From: Methanothrix harundinacea 6Ac
Lineage (GTDB): Archaea; Halobacteriota; Methanosarcinia; Methanotrichales; Methanotrichaceae
Direction of reading: 5' to 3'
Length of the DNA: 64,000 nt
NCBI RefSeq assembly: GCF_000235565.1
Contig: NC_017527.1
Coordinates: 1 to 64,000 of the forward strand
Shown: piece after piece, positions 52,137 through 61,497 of the stretch
Layout of the letters: each line of letters begins with the position of its first letter
How positions within the stretch are numbered: position 1 is the first letter of the stretch
Notes under the pieces: generated by a model
Database searches by the model: none
What the model saw: the letters and a program-made list of their open reading frames with translations, nothing else
What the model was told of the DNA's origin: nothing
Translations under genes and position numbers: made by a program

Positions 52137-53380
52137 TTTTCCACCAGGGGAAGAAGCAGCGGATCTACGTCGCACCATCTTCCGTTCTCGTCCTCGTACT
52201 CGACGGCCGTCAGGCTGAAGAGAAGCTCTCTGCTTATGCCATCGTCCTTGTCCAGGTCGCGGGCCTCCTTCGATTCGTGGATCGCCAGAGCCCTGCGCTT
52301 GTGGGCCTCGGTGAGGGTTCTGTCGTAAGTCCTCCTCAGCTTCTCAAGGGCGCTCTCCACGTCCTCGTTCACTATCTTTTCTCTCTTATTTCGGTAAGCC
52401 TTGATCGTGGCGTCTCTCATGATCGAGACGAACTCCGAGAGCTTTCCGGTGGAGAGGATAGCCTCGTCCAGAACGGCGTCGTCGATCAGGTGATCCTCCA
52501 TCCGGTTTCTTACAACGGATCTGTAAAAGCCGAGGTTCGTCTCGTTTCTGCTGCCGTCTCTGTTGATCACCGGAAGCTGCGGCAGGATTATAGCGTCGTC
52601 GAAGGCGGGCCTGACGTTCTCGAAGTAGGGGTTGAAGGTGAGGGGGATAGGGAAGGTGTAAATCACAAAACAGCTCGGCTGGGTGAGAAGCTCGTAGTTC
52701 TTGTAGAAGAACTCCTCCGCCTGCTCGACGCGGGTGAGCTTGTCCAGGTCGTCGACGATGACGACGAGCTTCTTATCGGTCTTATCCTCTACGTCGACGA
52801 TCAGCCAGTTGAGCCTCTGGATGAGGTCGCTGATCTGCATCTCCAGCTCTTTTCGGACGTATTCCCGGGTCTTCGCCTCTCGACCCAGCTTCAGGAGGAG
52901 AACTTTGGCGAGGGTCAAAGAGATCCCCGCGGCTCTGGACCCGGAAACCTCATCCTCTTCGACCTTTGTGATGCGCTTTACGAAATCCTTGAAGTCCTCC
53001 TCGATGTCCCGGTTGAGCTTGACGCCGTCGACCTCTGCCCTGTCGTAGATCATCAGGGCCATCGAGACGAAGAAGTCTCGAAAGTCGAAGTCGCTGACGT
53101 TCAGCTGGTCACGGATCGAGTAGCTGACCACAAGAAACCGGTGGGGATCGATCATATCAAGAAGCCGGTTCAGCTCCGTGCTCTTCCCCGAACCCCTGAA
53201 CCCGAGAAAGAGGTACTTCTCCTTCCGATCCGAGATCTCGATCCGGTCCCTCAGCTCCTCGATGGGGGATGGCGCCTTCGCCGGCCTCTCGACGTAAAAA
53301 TCCCTGAACTCCTCCGCGGTCTCTAGCGGCTCCACCACCAGGTTGTTGTAGGCCTCTTTCAAGTTCTTCGCCTTCGGCAT
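52118..53380 (-). CDS. P-loop ATPase of AAA/STAND type
   Basis: 420 residues. Walker A GFRGSGKST (60-68) and Walker B VVIVDDLDK (206-214) are intact; a sensor-like SxxxSTGKLSEF and a helical lid region (about 310-380) follow. The pattern resembles ORC/Cdc6- and NACHT-like ATPases used as switches. The C-terminal 50 residues overlap the ribosomal start of the TPR gene. No DNA-binding or nuclease domain is visible. Together with the TPR partner it looks like a STAND regulator divided over two genes. GAGGGGATC precedes the ATG. Confidence 0.82.
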   Translation of the reverse strand: MPKAKNLKEAYNNLVVEPLETAEEFRDFYVERPAKAPSPIEELRDRIEISDRKEKYLFLGFRGSGKSTELNRLLDMIDPHRFLVVSYSIRDQLNVSDFDFRDFFVSMALMIYDRAEVDGVKLNRDIEEDFKDFVKRITKVEEDEVSGSRAAGISLTLAKVLLLKLGREAKTREYVRKELEMQISDLIQRLNWLIVDVEDKTDKKLVVIVDDLDKLTRVEQAEEFFYKNYELLTQPSCFVIYTFPIPLTFNPYFENVRPAFDDAIILPQLPVINRDGSRNETNLGFYRSVVRNRMEDHLIDDAVLDEAILSTGKLSEFVSIMRDATIKAYRNKREKIVNEDVESALEKLRRTYDRTLTEAHKRRALAIHESKEARDLDKDDGISRELLFSLTAVEYEDENGRWCDVDPLLLPLVEKWKMQE

Positions 53381-53557
53381 ATCGATGATCCCCTCTGCTC
53401 CAAGATCGGATCCCGTTCACCATCAAGAAATGATCCCATGCTCAATAAATCTACCTCTGCCGCCACCCAGAAGAGTATCTGCTCAGCGTCTCAGACCAAA
53501 ACCGCAGATCAAAAAAGATATTCAAGGCAGATCCATCTCTGCCCGCCAATCCTCGAA

Positions 53558-53962
53558 TCAGACTACCTTCTTTCCCGCCGTCGGCCCCCACATGGCGTTG
53601 AAGACCTCCTCCACCTTCACCACCACGGCCGCCTTCGCCGGAAGCTTGTTGTTGACGGCAAGAACCCACTTGGTCATCTCGTCGAAGTGCTTCCCCTCCT
53701 TATGGACCGTCGCAGTCCCCTTGATCTGGAAGGACTTCTTCGTCTCGGTGTCGTAGCAGAGGATCGATACCTTGGGGTTCTCGGCGAGGTTTGCCGCCGT
53801 CTTGTAGAAGAAGTTGTCTCCGATCATGATCGTCTCGTCGTCGAGGACCTTCAAGAACCCGACGTAGACGACGTTCGGCGTTCCCGAGGCGTCGGCGGTG
53901 GCGACGGGGGCGGGCTTCTGCTTCTCCAGGGTTGCTCTTACATCTGGTGGCATCTTCACCAT
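53558..53962 (-). CDS. PNPOx-like flavin/F420-binding protein (copy 1)
   Basis: 134 residues of the pyridoxamine-phosphate-oxidase-like split-barrel fold, with VATADASGTPNVV near the N-terminus, the DNFFYKTAANLAENP helix region and ILCYD strand. Such small proteins bind FMN or F420; the substrate is unknown. GGTGAT precedes the ATG. It is closely related to the gene at 54127, from which it is separated by 164 bases. Confidence 0.85.
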   Translation of the reverse strand: MVKMPPDVRATLEKQKPAPVATADASGTPNVVYVGFLKVLDDETIMIGDNFFYKTAANLAENPKVSILCYDTETKKSFQIKGTATVHKEGKHFDEMTKWVLAVNNKLPAKAAVVVKVEEVFNAMWGPTAGKKVV

Positions 53963-54126
53963 TTAGATCACCTTTCTTCAAATAGAATAGCAATATATTT
54001 ACTCTTTCCGCCGGGGGGGATGGGGCCGAAGAGAGGGCCTGAAGGGCGGAGGAGCCAACCGTAAAAATTCCTGATAAAATATGGGGGATAGAAGGCCCGC
54101 CCCGGGCCGAACCCCGGCCGCCGGAA

Positions 54127-54531
54127 TCAAACGATCCTATCCCCGGCGGTGGGGCCGGAGTTCGCCTCGTAGATCTCCTCGACCTTGAAGATCACGGCCC
54201 GCCTCATCTGGAGGTCGGGCTTGCGGGCCCGGACCGACTCTGCCATCTCCTCGAAGATCGGCCCCTCCTCCGCGAAGGCCACCCTCCCCTTGATCTGGTA
54301 GGAGCTCCTGGGGTCCTTCGACCAGCAGACGACCGAAGCCCAAGGGTTCTCCGCCAGGTTCGCTGCGGTCTTGTTGAAGAAGTTGTCGGCAAAGACCAGG
54401 GTCTCGTCGTCTTTTACCTTCAGGATTCCCATGAAGACGACGTTCGGCTTTCCTTCGGTGGAGGCGGTGGCGAAGGGGATAGGCCACTGCTTCTCCAGGG
54501 TCTCTCTCACCTCGGTGGGCATCTTCACCAT
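54127..54531 (-). CDS. PNPOx-like flavin/F420-binding protein (copy 2)
   Basis: 134 residues, the same length and layout as the 53558 product: identical MVKMP start, TLEKQ, DNFF-KTAANLAENP, QIKG and GPTAG blocks, but different residues around the ligand site (VVCWSKDP for ILCYDTET). The two are tandem paralogues, perhaps with different substrates. GGTGATG-like sequence lies just upstream of the ATG. Confidence 0.85.
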   Translation of the reverse strand: MVKMPTEVRETLEKQWPIPFATASTEGKPNVVFMGILKVKDDETLVFADNFFNKTAANLAENPWASVVCWSKDPRSSYQIKGRVAFAEEGPIFEEMAESVRARKPDLQMRRAVIFKVEEIYEANSGPTAGDRIV

Positions 54532-54563
54532 TCTATCATCACCACACCCAAAAAGAGGGCAGT

Positions 54564-55955
54564 TTATTTATCCCTTGCCTCCCGGGCGGACTTTATGAAA
54601 TGGCTCGGGAAGAGCCGATAGGATGCTCCGTGGAAGTGGTTGTAGGAGGCGACGAGGTTCCCATCGACGATCCCGTCTCTCACCCCATCGATCCCCGTCC
54701 CCCGCCGGAGGCGGATGGCGTACTCCACCTCTGCTCCCGGGTCCAGGACCAGCTCCGAGTGGTGGAACTCGTGGCCGAGGAAGGATGCGCCCCGGGGGCC
54801 CATGGAGCAGTCGCGAAGGAAGGTGCCCTCGGTGTAGCTGACGATCCTTTGCCCCCCCTTCCTGGTCTTTGCCGGAACCAGGCCGACGGCCGGGCGGGAC
54901 TCTCCGCCCCAGTCGATCTCCTCACAGAGGTACATCAGCCCTCCGCACTCGGCGAAGATGGGGACCCCCTCCTCGTGGGCCCCCCTGATGGACCCGATCA
55001 TCGACCGGTTCTCCGATAGCTCCTTTGCGTAAAGCTCGGGATACCCCCCGCCGATGTAGAGGCCGTCCACCTCCGGCAGGCTCTGGTCGTGGACCGGGCT
55101 GACGGGAACGACCTCCGCCCCCGATAGCTCGATCAGCTCCAGGTTGTCCCGGTAGTAGAAGTTGAAGGCCTCATCCAGGGCGACGCCGATCCTGACGCCG
55201 TCGCCCTCCCGGCTGGGCCGGTAAAGGTCCAGCTCCGGCGTCGGCAGGGGCTCCGCCTCGGCGGCGATCTCCAGGATCCGGTCGATATCGAGCCCCTCCT
55301 CCACCACCCGGCGGATCTTATCCAGCCGCTCGGCGAACCCCGCGTGCCTCTTCTCCCCCTCCAGCATAGGGACGAGCCCCAGGTGGCGCATGGCTAGGTG
55401 CATCGAGTCGTCCCGGGGGATGACGCCGACGACCTCCACCCCGGCGTGATCCCGGATCGCGGAGATCGCCTTATCGGCGTGGCGACCGCCCCCGACCTTA
55501 TTGAGGATGACGCCCCTGATATCGACAGCGGGGTCGAAGTCGATGTACCCCTTCACCAGGGCCGCAGCGCTCCGGGTGATGGACCGCGCGTCCACCACCA
55601 GGATCACCGGCGCCTTCAGCATCTTGGCGATCTGGGCGGTGCTGCCGCGATCGCCGTCGTACCCCTCGTAGAGCCCCCGCACCCCCTCGATGACGGCGAC
55701 CTCCGCCCCCTCGGCGGCGTGGGCGTAGACCTCCCGGACCGTCTCCTCCGGCATCAGGTGGCCGTCGAGGTTCCGACACCACCGGCCGGTGATCCCGGTG
55801 TGGTAGCTCGGGTCGATGTAGTCGAGGGCGACCTTGTAGGACTGGACCGTTAGATCCCTGTTCCGAAGGGCTGAGAGGAGCCCCGCCACGATCGTCGTCT
55901 TGCCGCTGGAGCTTCGGTCCCCCGCCAGGAGGACCCGCGGGATCTCAGAGCTCAT
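54564..55955 (-). CDS. cfbB: Ni-sirohydrochlorin a,c-diamide synthase
   Basis: 463 residues. It amidates the a and c acetate side chains of Ni-sirohydrochlorin in coenzyme F430 assembly; it is homologous to cobyrinate diamide synthase CobB/CbiA. Walker [11 protein letters not shown] (11-20), the triad cysteine of the class I amidotransferase in AECGGLMYL (near 338), and HEFHHSEL near the end are present. Linkage to cfbC (four-base overlap) favours the F430 assignment over cobalamin synthesis. Confidence 0.92.
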   Translation of the reverse strand: MSSEIPRVLLAGDRSSSGKTTIVAGLLSALRNRDLTVQSYKVALDYIDPSYHTGITGRWCRNLDGHLMPEETVREVYAHAAEGAEVAVIEGVRGLYEGYDGDRGSTAQIAKMLKAPVILVVDARSITRSAAALVKGYIDFDPAVDIRGVILNKVGGGRHADKAISAIRDHAGVEVVGVIPRDDSMHLAMRHLGLVPMLEGEKRHAGFAERLDKIRRVVEEGLDIDRILEIAAEAEPLPTPELDLYRPSREGDGVRIGVALDEAFNFYYRDNLELIELSGAEVVPVSPVHDQSLPEVDGLYIGGGYPELYAKELSENRSMIGSIRGAHEEGVPIFAECGGLMYLCEEIDWGGESRPAVGLVPAKTRKGGQRIVSYTEGTFLRDCSMGPRGASFLGHEFHHSELVLDPGAEVEYAIRLRRGTGIDGVRDGIVDGNLVASYNHFHGASYRLFPSHFIKSAREARDK

Positions 55956-56746
55956 ATCAGGGACAGCTCCCGGAGCTTATCATCATCGATGGGCGAGGGA
56001 TGCCTCGGCTTTGAGTCCCCGGCGACGTGCTCCGCCAGCCTCCGGTAGACTTGGGCGATCTCCGAGTCGGGCGCCCCCTCGATCACCGAGACACCCCGCC
56101 TCTCGCACCTCTGGACGATGGGATCTTTGGGGATGAAGGCGACCATTTCGCTTCCGAGCTCCCGAGCGAACTTCTCCACGATCTCCCGTTCGCCGGCGGC
56201 CTCCCGGGAGTTGCATATCACCCCCGCCAGGGGGGTGTTCAGCCTCCTCAGCCCGCGACAGATGTTGTTGGCGGCGTAGATCGGCATGTACTCCCCCGAG
56301 GTTATGATGTAGGCCTCGGTGACCAGCCCCTTCCTGATGGGGGCGGAGAACCCGCCGCAGACGATGTCCCCCGGCACGTCGTAGAGGGTGAGGTCGATCT
56401 CGTCCAGGACCTTCGAGACCTTCCTGAGAAACTCGATGGCGACAATGATCCCCCGGCCGGCGCAGCCGACGCCGGGCTCCGGCCCCCCCACCTCGATGCA
56501 CCTGACGCCGCCGTACCCCTCGAAGACGACGTCCTCCTCGGCGATCTCGCCCCCGGCCCGGATCAGATCCATCATCGTCGGGATCCTCCGTCCGACCAGG
56601 GTTATCGTCGAGTCGCTCTTGGGGTCGCAGCCGACCATCAGCACCCGAAGACCTTTCTCGGCACAGGCGGCCGCTACGTTGGAGGCGGTGCAGGACTTTC
56701 CGATCCCCCCTTTGCCGTATATCGCAACATGCTTAACCTGGGACAT
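55952..56746 (-). CDS. cfbC: NifH-like reductase of F430 synthesis
   Basis: 264 residues. A nitrogenase iron protein homologue: Walker [11 protein letters not shown] (10-19), the two 4Fe-4S cysteines in GCAGRGI (near 95) and VCGGFSAP (near 131). With CfbD it delivers low-potential electrons to reduce and cyclise Ni-sirohydrochlorin a,c-diamide. CfbD is not visible here. The length and the immediate link to cfbB argue against true nitrogenase. It is divergent from the S-layer gene. Confidence 0.94.
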   Translation of the reverse strand: MSQVKHVAIYGKGGIGKSCTASNVAAACAEKGLRVLMVGCDPKSDSTITLVGRRIPTMMDLIRAGGEIAEEDVVFEGYGGVRCIEVGGPEPGVGCAGRGIIVAIEFLRKVSKVLDEIDLTLYDVPGDIVCGGFSAPIRKGLVTEAYIITSGEYMPIYAANNICRGLRRLNTPLAGVICNSREAAGEREIVEKFARELGSEMVAFIPKDPIVQRCERRGVSVIEGAPDSEIAQVYRRLAEHVAGDSKPRHPSPIDDDKLRELSLI

Positions 56747-56854
56747 GTTCTATCTCCAGAACGCCCAGAGCTTCGCCATCGGATATACACGTTATCCAGA
56801 GGGGGCGTAAGAGAAGAGTCGGCAGGCAGGGGAGATCAGATCTAGTTCGGGGGT

Positions 56855-59821
56855 ATGAGATTAGCATCTATCGCCGGTAGAAGAGAGAGGGGAACCTTCG
56901 GCTCCAGGGCCCTCCTATCCGTCGGGGCGGTCTTCTATCTATTGACCATGACCATGGGGGCCTTGGGGCAGGTGCCGATGGCCGAGGTCCGGGGCACCTT
57001 CTCCGGTGGGAACGGGAGCTGGGACGCCGAGAGCTTCGGCTGGTTCTACTACGACCTGGACGAGGGGGTCGGAGGCGAGAGGCTCGCCGCGGAGGCTGAA
57101 GAGAGACGGATCCCGGAGGGTCACCTCTACTATTCGAGCAGGGTCTGGACCGAGGAGTTCGACTACCCCGGATGGGGCCGCTATCAGGCCGTCGCCTTCC
57201 TGGGAAAGAAGTACCTGGCCGGCTACCTGAAGAGCAACTTCACCGACGCCGTCTCCGCCCTGGAGGAGGGGGAGCTCCGGGAGGTCCTCCTCGACTATGA
57301 GGGGATCCAGACCGCCACCTCCAAGGCCCCCCTCTTCCTCGAGGGCGGCTACTGGATCGAGGTGGCGGGGGCCTCCTCCGATGGGAAGATGGCCTACCTG
57401 ATATTGAAGAAGAACGGCGTCGAGGTGGATCGGGCGGTGGTGAGGGTGGGGGATACCTACACATACAAGGTGGGAGACCACCGCCTTCCCATCATCATCG
57501 CCTCCGTCAGCGCGGCGATGCAGGGGACCCAGATGGCGATCGTCGACATCGACGGCCTCTTCCAGGTCCGGGACGTGCCCACCTTCAAGATAGAGGTTGG
57601 AGACCAGATCGGCGCGATGGAGGTGACAGCCCTCGCCGAGGGGAGGATAGAGCTGGAGAACGCCCGGGACATCATCCTCCGGCGGGGGAGCACCATCCCC
57701 CTCGCCGGAGGCCTGATGCTGAGGGTGAGAGACACCCCTGAGCTGATCTACTACCCCCTGGGGGAGATCACGGAGTACGGCCTCCACAAGATCAGGGGGC
57801 CGGTTTATAGCGAGAGCTCCCAGGTTCCGATCAGCACGGCCGTCGGAGATTTTGTCGGATACGCCGCGGCCCGATGGAACGACGAGAACTTTACAGGTTT
57901 TTATTTTGATGATGATAAAAAAATGGGTTCGGAGAGCTTGATAATTCACAGAACCGATGAGAGATACATAAGAACCCCCGCCAGAGAGGGGCCTAGGCTG
58001 GTGGATGGAGCTGAGTATATATGCTTCGTCCATGAGGTGGAGTTCGAGTTCGATCCTTGGGGCAGCTATCAGGTGGTCTGCTTTCTGGGAGACGTCTGGT
58101 TTGTGGGTTATGGAACCACCGCCCGCCTGGATGTGAAGCCGATCAGCATGCTGGCCCAAGAGCAGATCGGCCGCATCATCATCGACACCGACCAGAGAGA
58201 TACGGCCGTGGCGGGAGATCTCTACTACCTGGGGGAGGGGTATACCCTCTCCATCCGCGATGTCACCAAGGATGAGGTCAAAGACGACAAGATCTTCATC
58301 GAACTGAGAAAGAACAACCAGCTGGTGGACACCGCAGTGATGAGACCGAACTCAACGTATATCTACAAGAGAGACGTGGGCAACGTCAAAGACCTGCCCA
58401 TAATCGCCCTTCACGTGGAGAACATCTTCAGCGACGGTGAGGATCAGTTCGCCATAATTGACGGCCTATTTCAGGTATCCGACAGCCAATTTCTCCCCAT
58501 AAAGGCCGGTGACGAGCTCGGCGAAATGACCGTCGTTTTAATCGGGCCCGATCTCGGGATCTACATGGTCAACATGGACTACATCAACCTGAAGCGCGAT
58601 TCCGTCGTCGGCATCCTCCCGGGGATGAACATCGCCGTCGCCGACAACGATACCCTCCGATATTACATCTACAAGAATGAATACGTACTGCCACCTCCCG
58701 AGGTTGTAGAGATTTACCTTCCACAAGAGCCGGTCCCCTCGGGGGGGGTGGCCAACTTCTCGGCGTTCATCAGGGCTGGGGATATCGTCAGCGTCACCGC
58801 CGAGACCGTCGACGCCGGGGGTCGGCGGGTGATCCAGGGAGACCTCACCCGGTCGGGGGTCGGGGCGAGGGACCAGTGGCTCTACTCCTGGCAGTGGAAC
58901 GCCACCGTTCCCGCCCTCAGCGACGACGGGACCCTCCTTCCCGAGTCGGACCTTCAGGGAGGGGTCCTGAAGCTGAACGATACCGCCGAGCCGGTGCCGG
59001 TCTCGGTGAACTTCGACACCTCCGGGAGGATCGGCCTGATCCGGGACACGGCGGGAGAGATCTACTACATATCCCCCGCCGAGTACGAGAGGCTGGGGCT
59101 AAACGCCACATACGCGGAGATGGCCTCCGACGAGGCCCTCCGGAATAGGTACGTCAAGATCGAGGCCGGGGCGAGCGAGATCAGGTTCTTCCAGGTCGTC
59201 GACGGCAATGCAGTCCTCGGCAATAGGAGTCACAAGCTCTGGTTCTCGCCCCAGGGGATCGAGCCCCACCTAGTCCGGGTCGGAGCCCCGGCGGGGCGGT
59301 ATGAGGTGAGGCTGAGGGTGGAGAACGCCATGAACGCCCTCCAGGCGACGGGGCTCTACTTCGAGGTCTCAGGATCGAAACTCTGGTCCGCCGCCGTCGG
59401 GTCGGCGACGGTCCGGGCCGGCGAGAGGTTCGCCCTCCCCCTGGAGATCCCGCCGTCGGAGAACGGGACGATGGTGGCCCTCACCTATGACCCCCGCCGC
59501 CTCACCTTCGAGGGGATCGAGGACGGGGCCGAAGAGGGGTGCGGCCTCTCTCCGGACTTATCGGAGGAGGGAACGATCGGCCTCGAGGTCCCAGGAGGCT
59601 GCTCCGCCTTCAACCTCACCTTCCGGGCCGGGATGGCGGAGGGGGAGAGCGAGGTGGGGATCAGGGAGATGGGGGGGGGAGAGTTCAGAAGGGTAATCAA
59701 CGGGACTGTGAACGTCACCGCCCCTGCAGAGCCGAGGGGGAGGATCCCGGCGCCGGGGGCGGCCTTCGCCCTGCTGGCGGTGGGGCTAGCCTTCGCCCTG
59801 GCGGGACGGCGGAGGAGGTAG
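56855..59821 (+). CDS. S-layer protein with duplicated S-layer domains and cohesin-like domain
   Basis: 988 residues. It has a signal sequence (about 20-40, ALG), two tandem copies of the Methanosarcinales S-layer domain (about 45-310 and 320-610: RGTFSGG...WFYYDLDEGVGGERL and YAAARWNDENFTGFYFDDDKKMGSESL), then linker beta domains. A cohesin-like domain (about 850-955: LWSAAVGSATVRAGERFALPL, MVALTYDPRRLTFEGI) precedes a PAPGAAFALLAVGLAFALAGRRRR-type tail, a C-terminal anchor like those processed by archaeosortase. It should be a major envelope or sheath component. The second S-layer copy is more AT-rich, hinting at separate origin. Confidence 0.88.
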   Translation: MRLASIAGRRERGTFGSRALLSVGAVFYLLTMTMGALGQVPMAEVRGTFSGGNGSWDAESFGWFYYDLDEGVGGERLAAEAEERRIPEGHLYYSSRVWTEEFDYPGWGRYQAVAFLGKKYLAGYLKSNFTDAVSALEEGELREVLLDYEGIQTATSKAPLFLEGGYWIEVAGASSDGKMAYLILKKNGVEVDRAVVRVGDTYTYKVGDHRLPIIIASVSAAMQGTQMAIVDIDGLFQVRDVPTFKIEVGDQIGAMEVTALAEGRIELENARDIILRRGSTIPLAGGLMLRVRDTPELIYYPLGEITEYGLHKIRGPVYSESSQVPISTAVGDFVGYAAARWNDENFTGFYFDDDKKMGSESLIIHRTDERYIRTPAREGPRLVDGAEYICFVHEVEFEFDPWGSYQVVCFLGDVWFVGYGTTARLDVKPISMLAQEQIGRIIIDTDQRDTAVAGDLYYLGEGYTLSIRDVTKDEVKDDKIFIELRKNNQLVDTAVMRPNSTYIYKRDVGNVKDLPIIALHVENIFSDGEDQFAIIDGLFQVSDSQFLPIKAGDELGEMTVVLIGPDLGIYMVNMDYINLKRDSVVGILPGMNIAVADNDTLRYYIYKNEYVLPPPEVVEIYLPQEPVPSGGVANFSAFIRAGDIVSVTAETVDAGGRRVIQGDLTRSGVGARDQWLYSWQWNATVPALSDDGTLLPESDLQGGVLKLNDTAEPVPVSVNFDTSGRIGLIRDTAGEIYYISPAEYERLGLNATYAEMASDEALRNRYVKIEAGASEIRFFQVVDGNAVLGNRSHKLWFSPQGIEPHLVRVGAPAGRYEVRLRVENAMNALQATGLYFEVSGSKLWSAAVGSATVRAGERFALPLEIPPSENGTMVALTYDPRRLTFEGIEDGAEEGCGLSPDLSEEGTIGLEVPGGCSAFNLTFRAGMAEGESEVGIREMGGGEFRRVINGTVNVTAPAEPRGRIPAPGAAFALLAVGLAFALAGRRRR

Positions 59822-59870
59822 ACCTGCCGTTTCGCCATCGACAGCCCCCTCCGGCAGGGCAGGAGCTGAT

Positions 59871-60686
59871 CTAGGGGGCTGGCTCCCGCCCCAGGCGGGC
59901 GAGCTCCCTCAGATACTGGAGCCTCCTCGCCTGGTACGCCCGCCGCCGCGAGCCGAAGGGGACGTACTCGGAGACCGCCCACCCCTGGCCCGCAAGCTTC
60001 TCCTTGGTCAGATCGGATAGCCCCATCAGAAAGCCGAACTCCACGAGGGTCTTCTCTTCTGATAGCCGCCCCAGGGCCCACTCTATGACCTCCGGATCGT
60101 GGGTCGCAAGAGAGAAGGGCCTCTCAAAAGCGAGGGCCGCCTCCACCAGACCCTTCAAGCGCTCCTGGACCTCCCGGAAATCGGCGACGTCGCCGGGGTA
60201 TGCCCCCTTCACCAGCCGGGGCCGGATCCCGCTCCCGAGAAAGGCCTCCAGGTCATCGGTCGTCCGGTCGAAGTTCGCGGCGACGGCCAGGGTGAGGGGC
60301 CCCTCGGCCGCGCATTCCAGGGCCGCCTCGAGGGTGAACTCCACCAGGGGCTTTCCCTCCATGTCGATCTCAAAGCCGACCCCGGCTTGTGCGGCCTCTC
60401 TGGAGAGGGTTCGCAGGTTCTCCAGGCAGAGCCTCCGGTCGAAGAGCGCCCCGAGGTCGGTCAGCTTCACCGATATGGAGGCGGAAAGCCCCTCCTCTTC
60501 CTCAAGAGCTGTCAGGCAGGAGCGGTAGGCATCCACCGACCCTGCAGCCGCCTCCTCATTCCTGGCGTTCTCCCCCAGAACGTCCAGGGTGCAGCGGATG
60601 CCCCGAGCGTTCCTCCCTCTGCACCACCTCAACGCCCCCGCCAGGTCCGGGAGGGCCCAGCGGTCCTCTGATCCCGTCATCTCCAT
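59871..60686 (-). CDS. Proline dehydrogenase family protein
   Basis: 271 residues. A TIM-barrel with KLTDLG, FEIDMEGK, LVKGAYPG (the conserved KGAY) and a C-terminal VPFGSRRRAYQARRL that matches the flavin/proline-binding R-rich motif. PRODH oxidises proline to pyrroline-5-carboxylate using FAD. Stand-alone PRODH is uncommon in methanogens, so the enzyme may use another amine. An open extension to 60785 is rejected because the TATA element at 60711-60720 lies within it. Confidence 0.82.
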   Translation of the reverse strand: MEMTGSEDRWALPDLAGALRWCRGRNARGIRCTLDVLGENARNEEAAAGSVDAYRSCLTALEEEEGLSASISVKLTDLGALFDRRLCLENLRTLSREAAQAGVGFEIDMEGKPLVEFTLEAALECAAEGPLTLAVAANFDRTTDDLEAFLGSGIRPRLVKGAYPGDVADFREVQERLKGLVEAALAFERPFSLATHDPEVIEWALGRLSEEKTLVEFGFLMGLSDLTKEKLAGQGWAVSEYVPFGSRRRAYQARRLQYLRELARLGREPAP

Positions 60687-60710
60687 CTTAGAGGCGGTTC
60701 TTCGAAGATC

Positions 60711-60720
60711 GATAATAAAT
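60711..60720 (-). promoter_or_regulatory. TATA box for the proline dehydrogenase gene
   Basis: On the minus strand ATTTATTATC is centred 30 bases before the ATG at 60686, giving a near-leaderless start. Confidence 0.55.
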
Positions 60721-60726
60721 TTTCCG

Positions 60727-60981
60727 AGATGGCTTGCGGCGGTGAGGGACGAGATCCTCTCCCGGCCGGAGCTCGCCAACGTCAAAGCCGTCAGGGACGG
60801 GAGGGTTCACGTCCTAAACAGCAAGGCCAACAGCGGTTTGCGGTCCATAATCGGGGAGCTTTATCTCGCCAAGTGGTTCCATCCCCAGCTCTTCGAGGAT
60901 GTCGACCCCGGAGAGGTTCACCAGGATATGATCCGAAGGTTCTTCGACCTGGAGCTCGATGGAGCCTACGCTTATCCCTGA
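60727..60981 (+). pseudogene. C-terminal remnant of an iron-complex ABC transporter binding protein
   Basis: About 84 codons from RWLAAVRDEI to the stop read like the end of a FepB/BtuF-type periplasmic binding protein: VKAVRDGRVHVLN, then LYLAKWFHPQLFEDVDPGEVHQ. The start and the N-terminal two thirds are missing; the upstream bases are the promoter of the divergent gene. No transporter permease or ATPase is nearby. It is a decayed fragment. Confidence 0.75.
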
Positions 60982-61004
60982 GCTGGAGAGATAGATCGAT
61001 CAGG

Positions 61005-61330
61005 AGCCTGGCCGAAGGTTCGGTCAGGCTGTTTCCAGGTCGCGATCCCGGCAAGCACATCTCGCAGCGGTGGATACGGATGGTGATCGACAAGGCGGCG
61101 AGGCAAGCGGGGGTCAGAGAGCTTATGCCACATCCAAAGATGGCAGGTCGATGAACATCGTCAGCCCACACACCTTGCGCCATCTGCATGCTGTGGCTGC
61201 TTTGGATAGCGGTGTTCCATTGAATGACTTACAGCAGCAGCTAGGCCACACCAATCTGAAGACGACCTCAATCTATCTGAAGGCGGACATCAACCACCGG
61301 CGGAAGAGGTACGAGGGATTCAATATCTAA
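61005..61330 (+). pseudogene. Frameshifted, truncated tyrosine integrase
   Basis: One frame reads VRLFPGRDPGKHISQRWIRM and continues to about 61120, where the match moves into another frame: YATSKDGRSMNIVSPHTLRH then LGHTNLKTTSIYLKADINHRRK. HTLRH, LGH and the IY tyrosine belong to the catalytic domain of phage/XerD-type integrases. A one-base indel near 61118-61121 and the missing N-terminus make it nonfunctional. It marks an old mobile-element integration beside the binding-protein remnant. Confidence 0.85.
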
Positions 61331-61497
61331 GACCTTAGTCCCGAGAAACATAGCACGGGCATGGGAAGACTACTGGGACACGACTGCGAAAAATACTATG
61401 CTCTGGAGCGTTGATACGGAAAGCCAGTATAATCCTAAACTTAGACTATTTATAGTTTTAAAGCCGTGGCCTCATTGAGACTTCTAGGAGGGAGGAC
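61331..61497 (+). promoter_or_regulatory. Promoter region of the 61498 gene
   Basis: CTATTTATAG (61446-61455) is a likely TATA box, placing the transcript start near 61476, and AGGAGGGAGGA (about 61486-61496) is a strong ribosome binding site before the ATG at 61498. The rest of the gap shows nothing recognisable. Confidence 0.6.

Noticed and set aside
60589-60726. Use of the ATG at 60589 as a real start for the binding-protein-like frame
   Set aside because: The first 46 codons are antisense to the proline dehydrogenase gene and its promoter and bear no likeness to a signal peptide; only the part from 60727 resembles the family.
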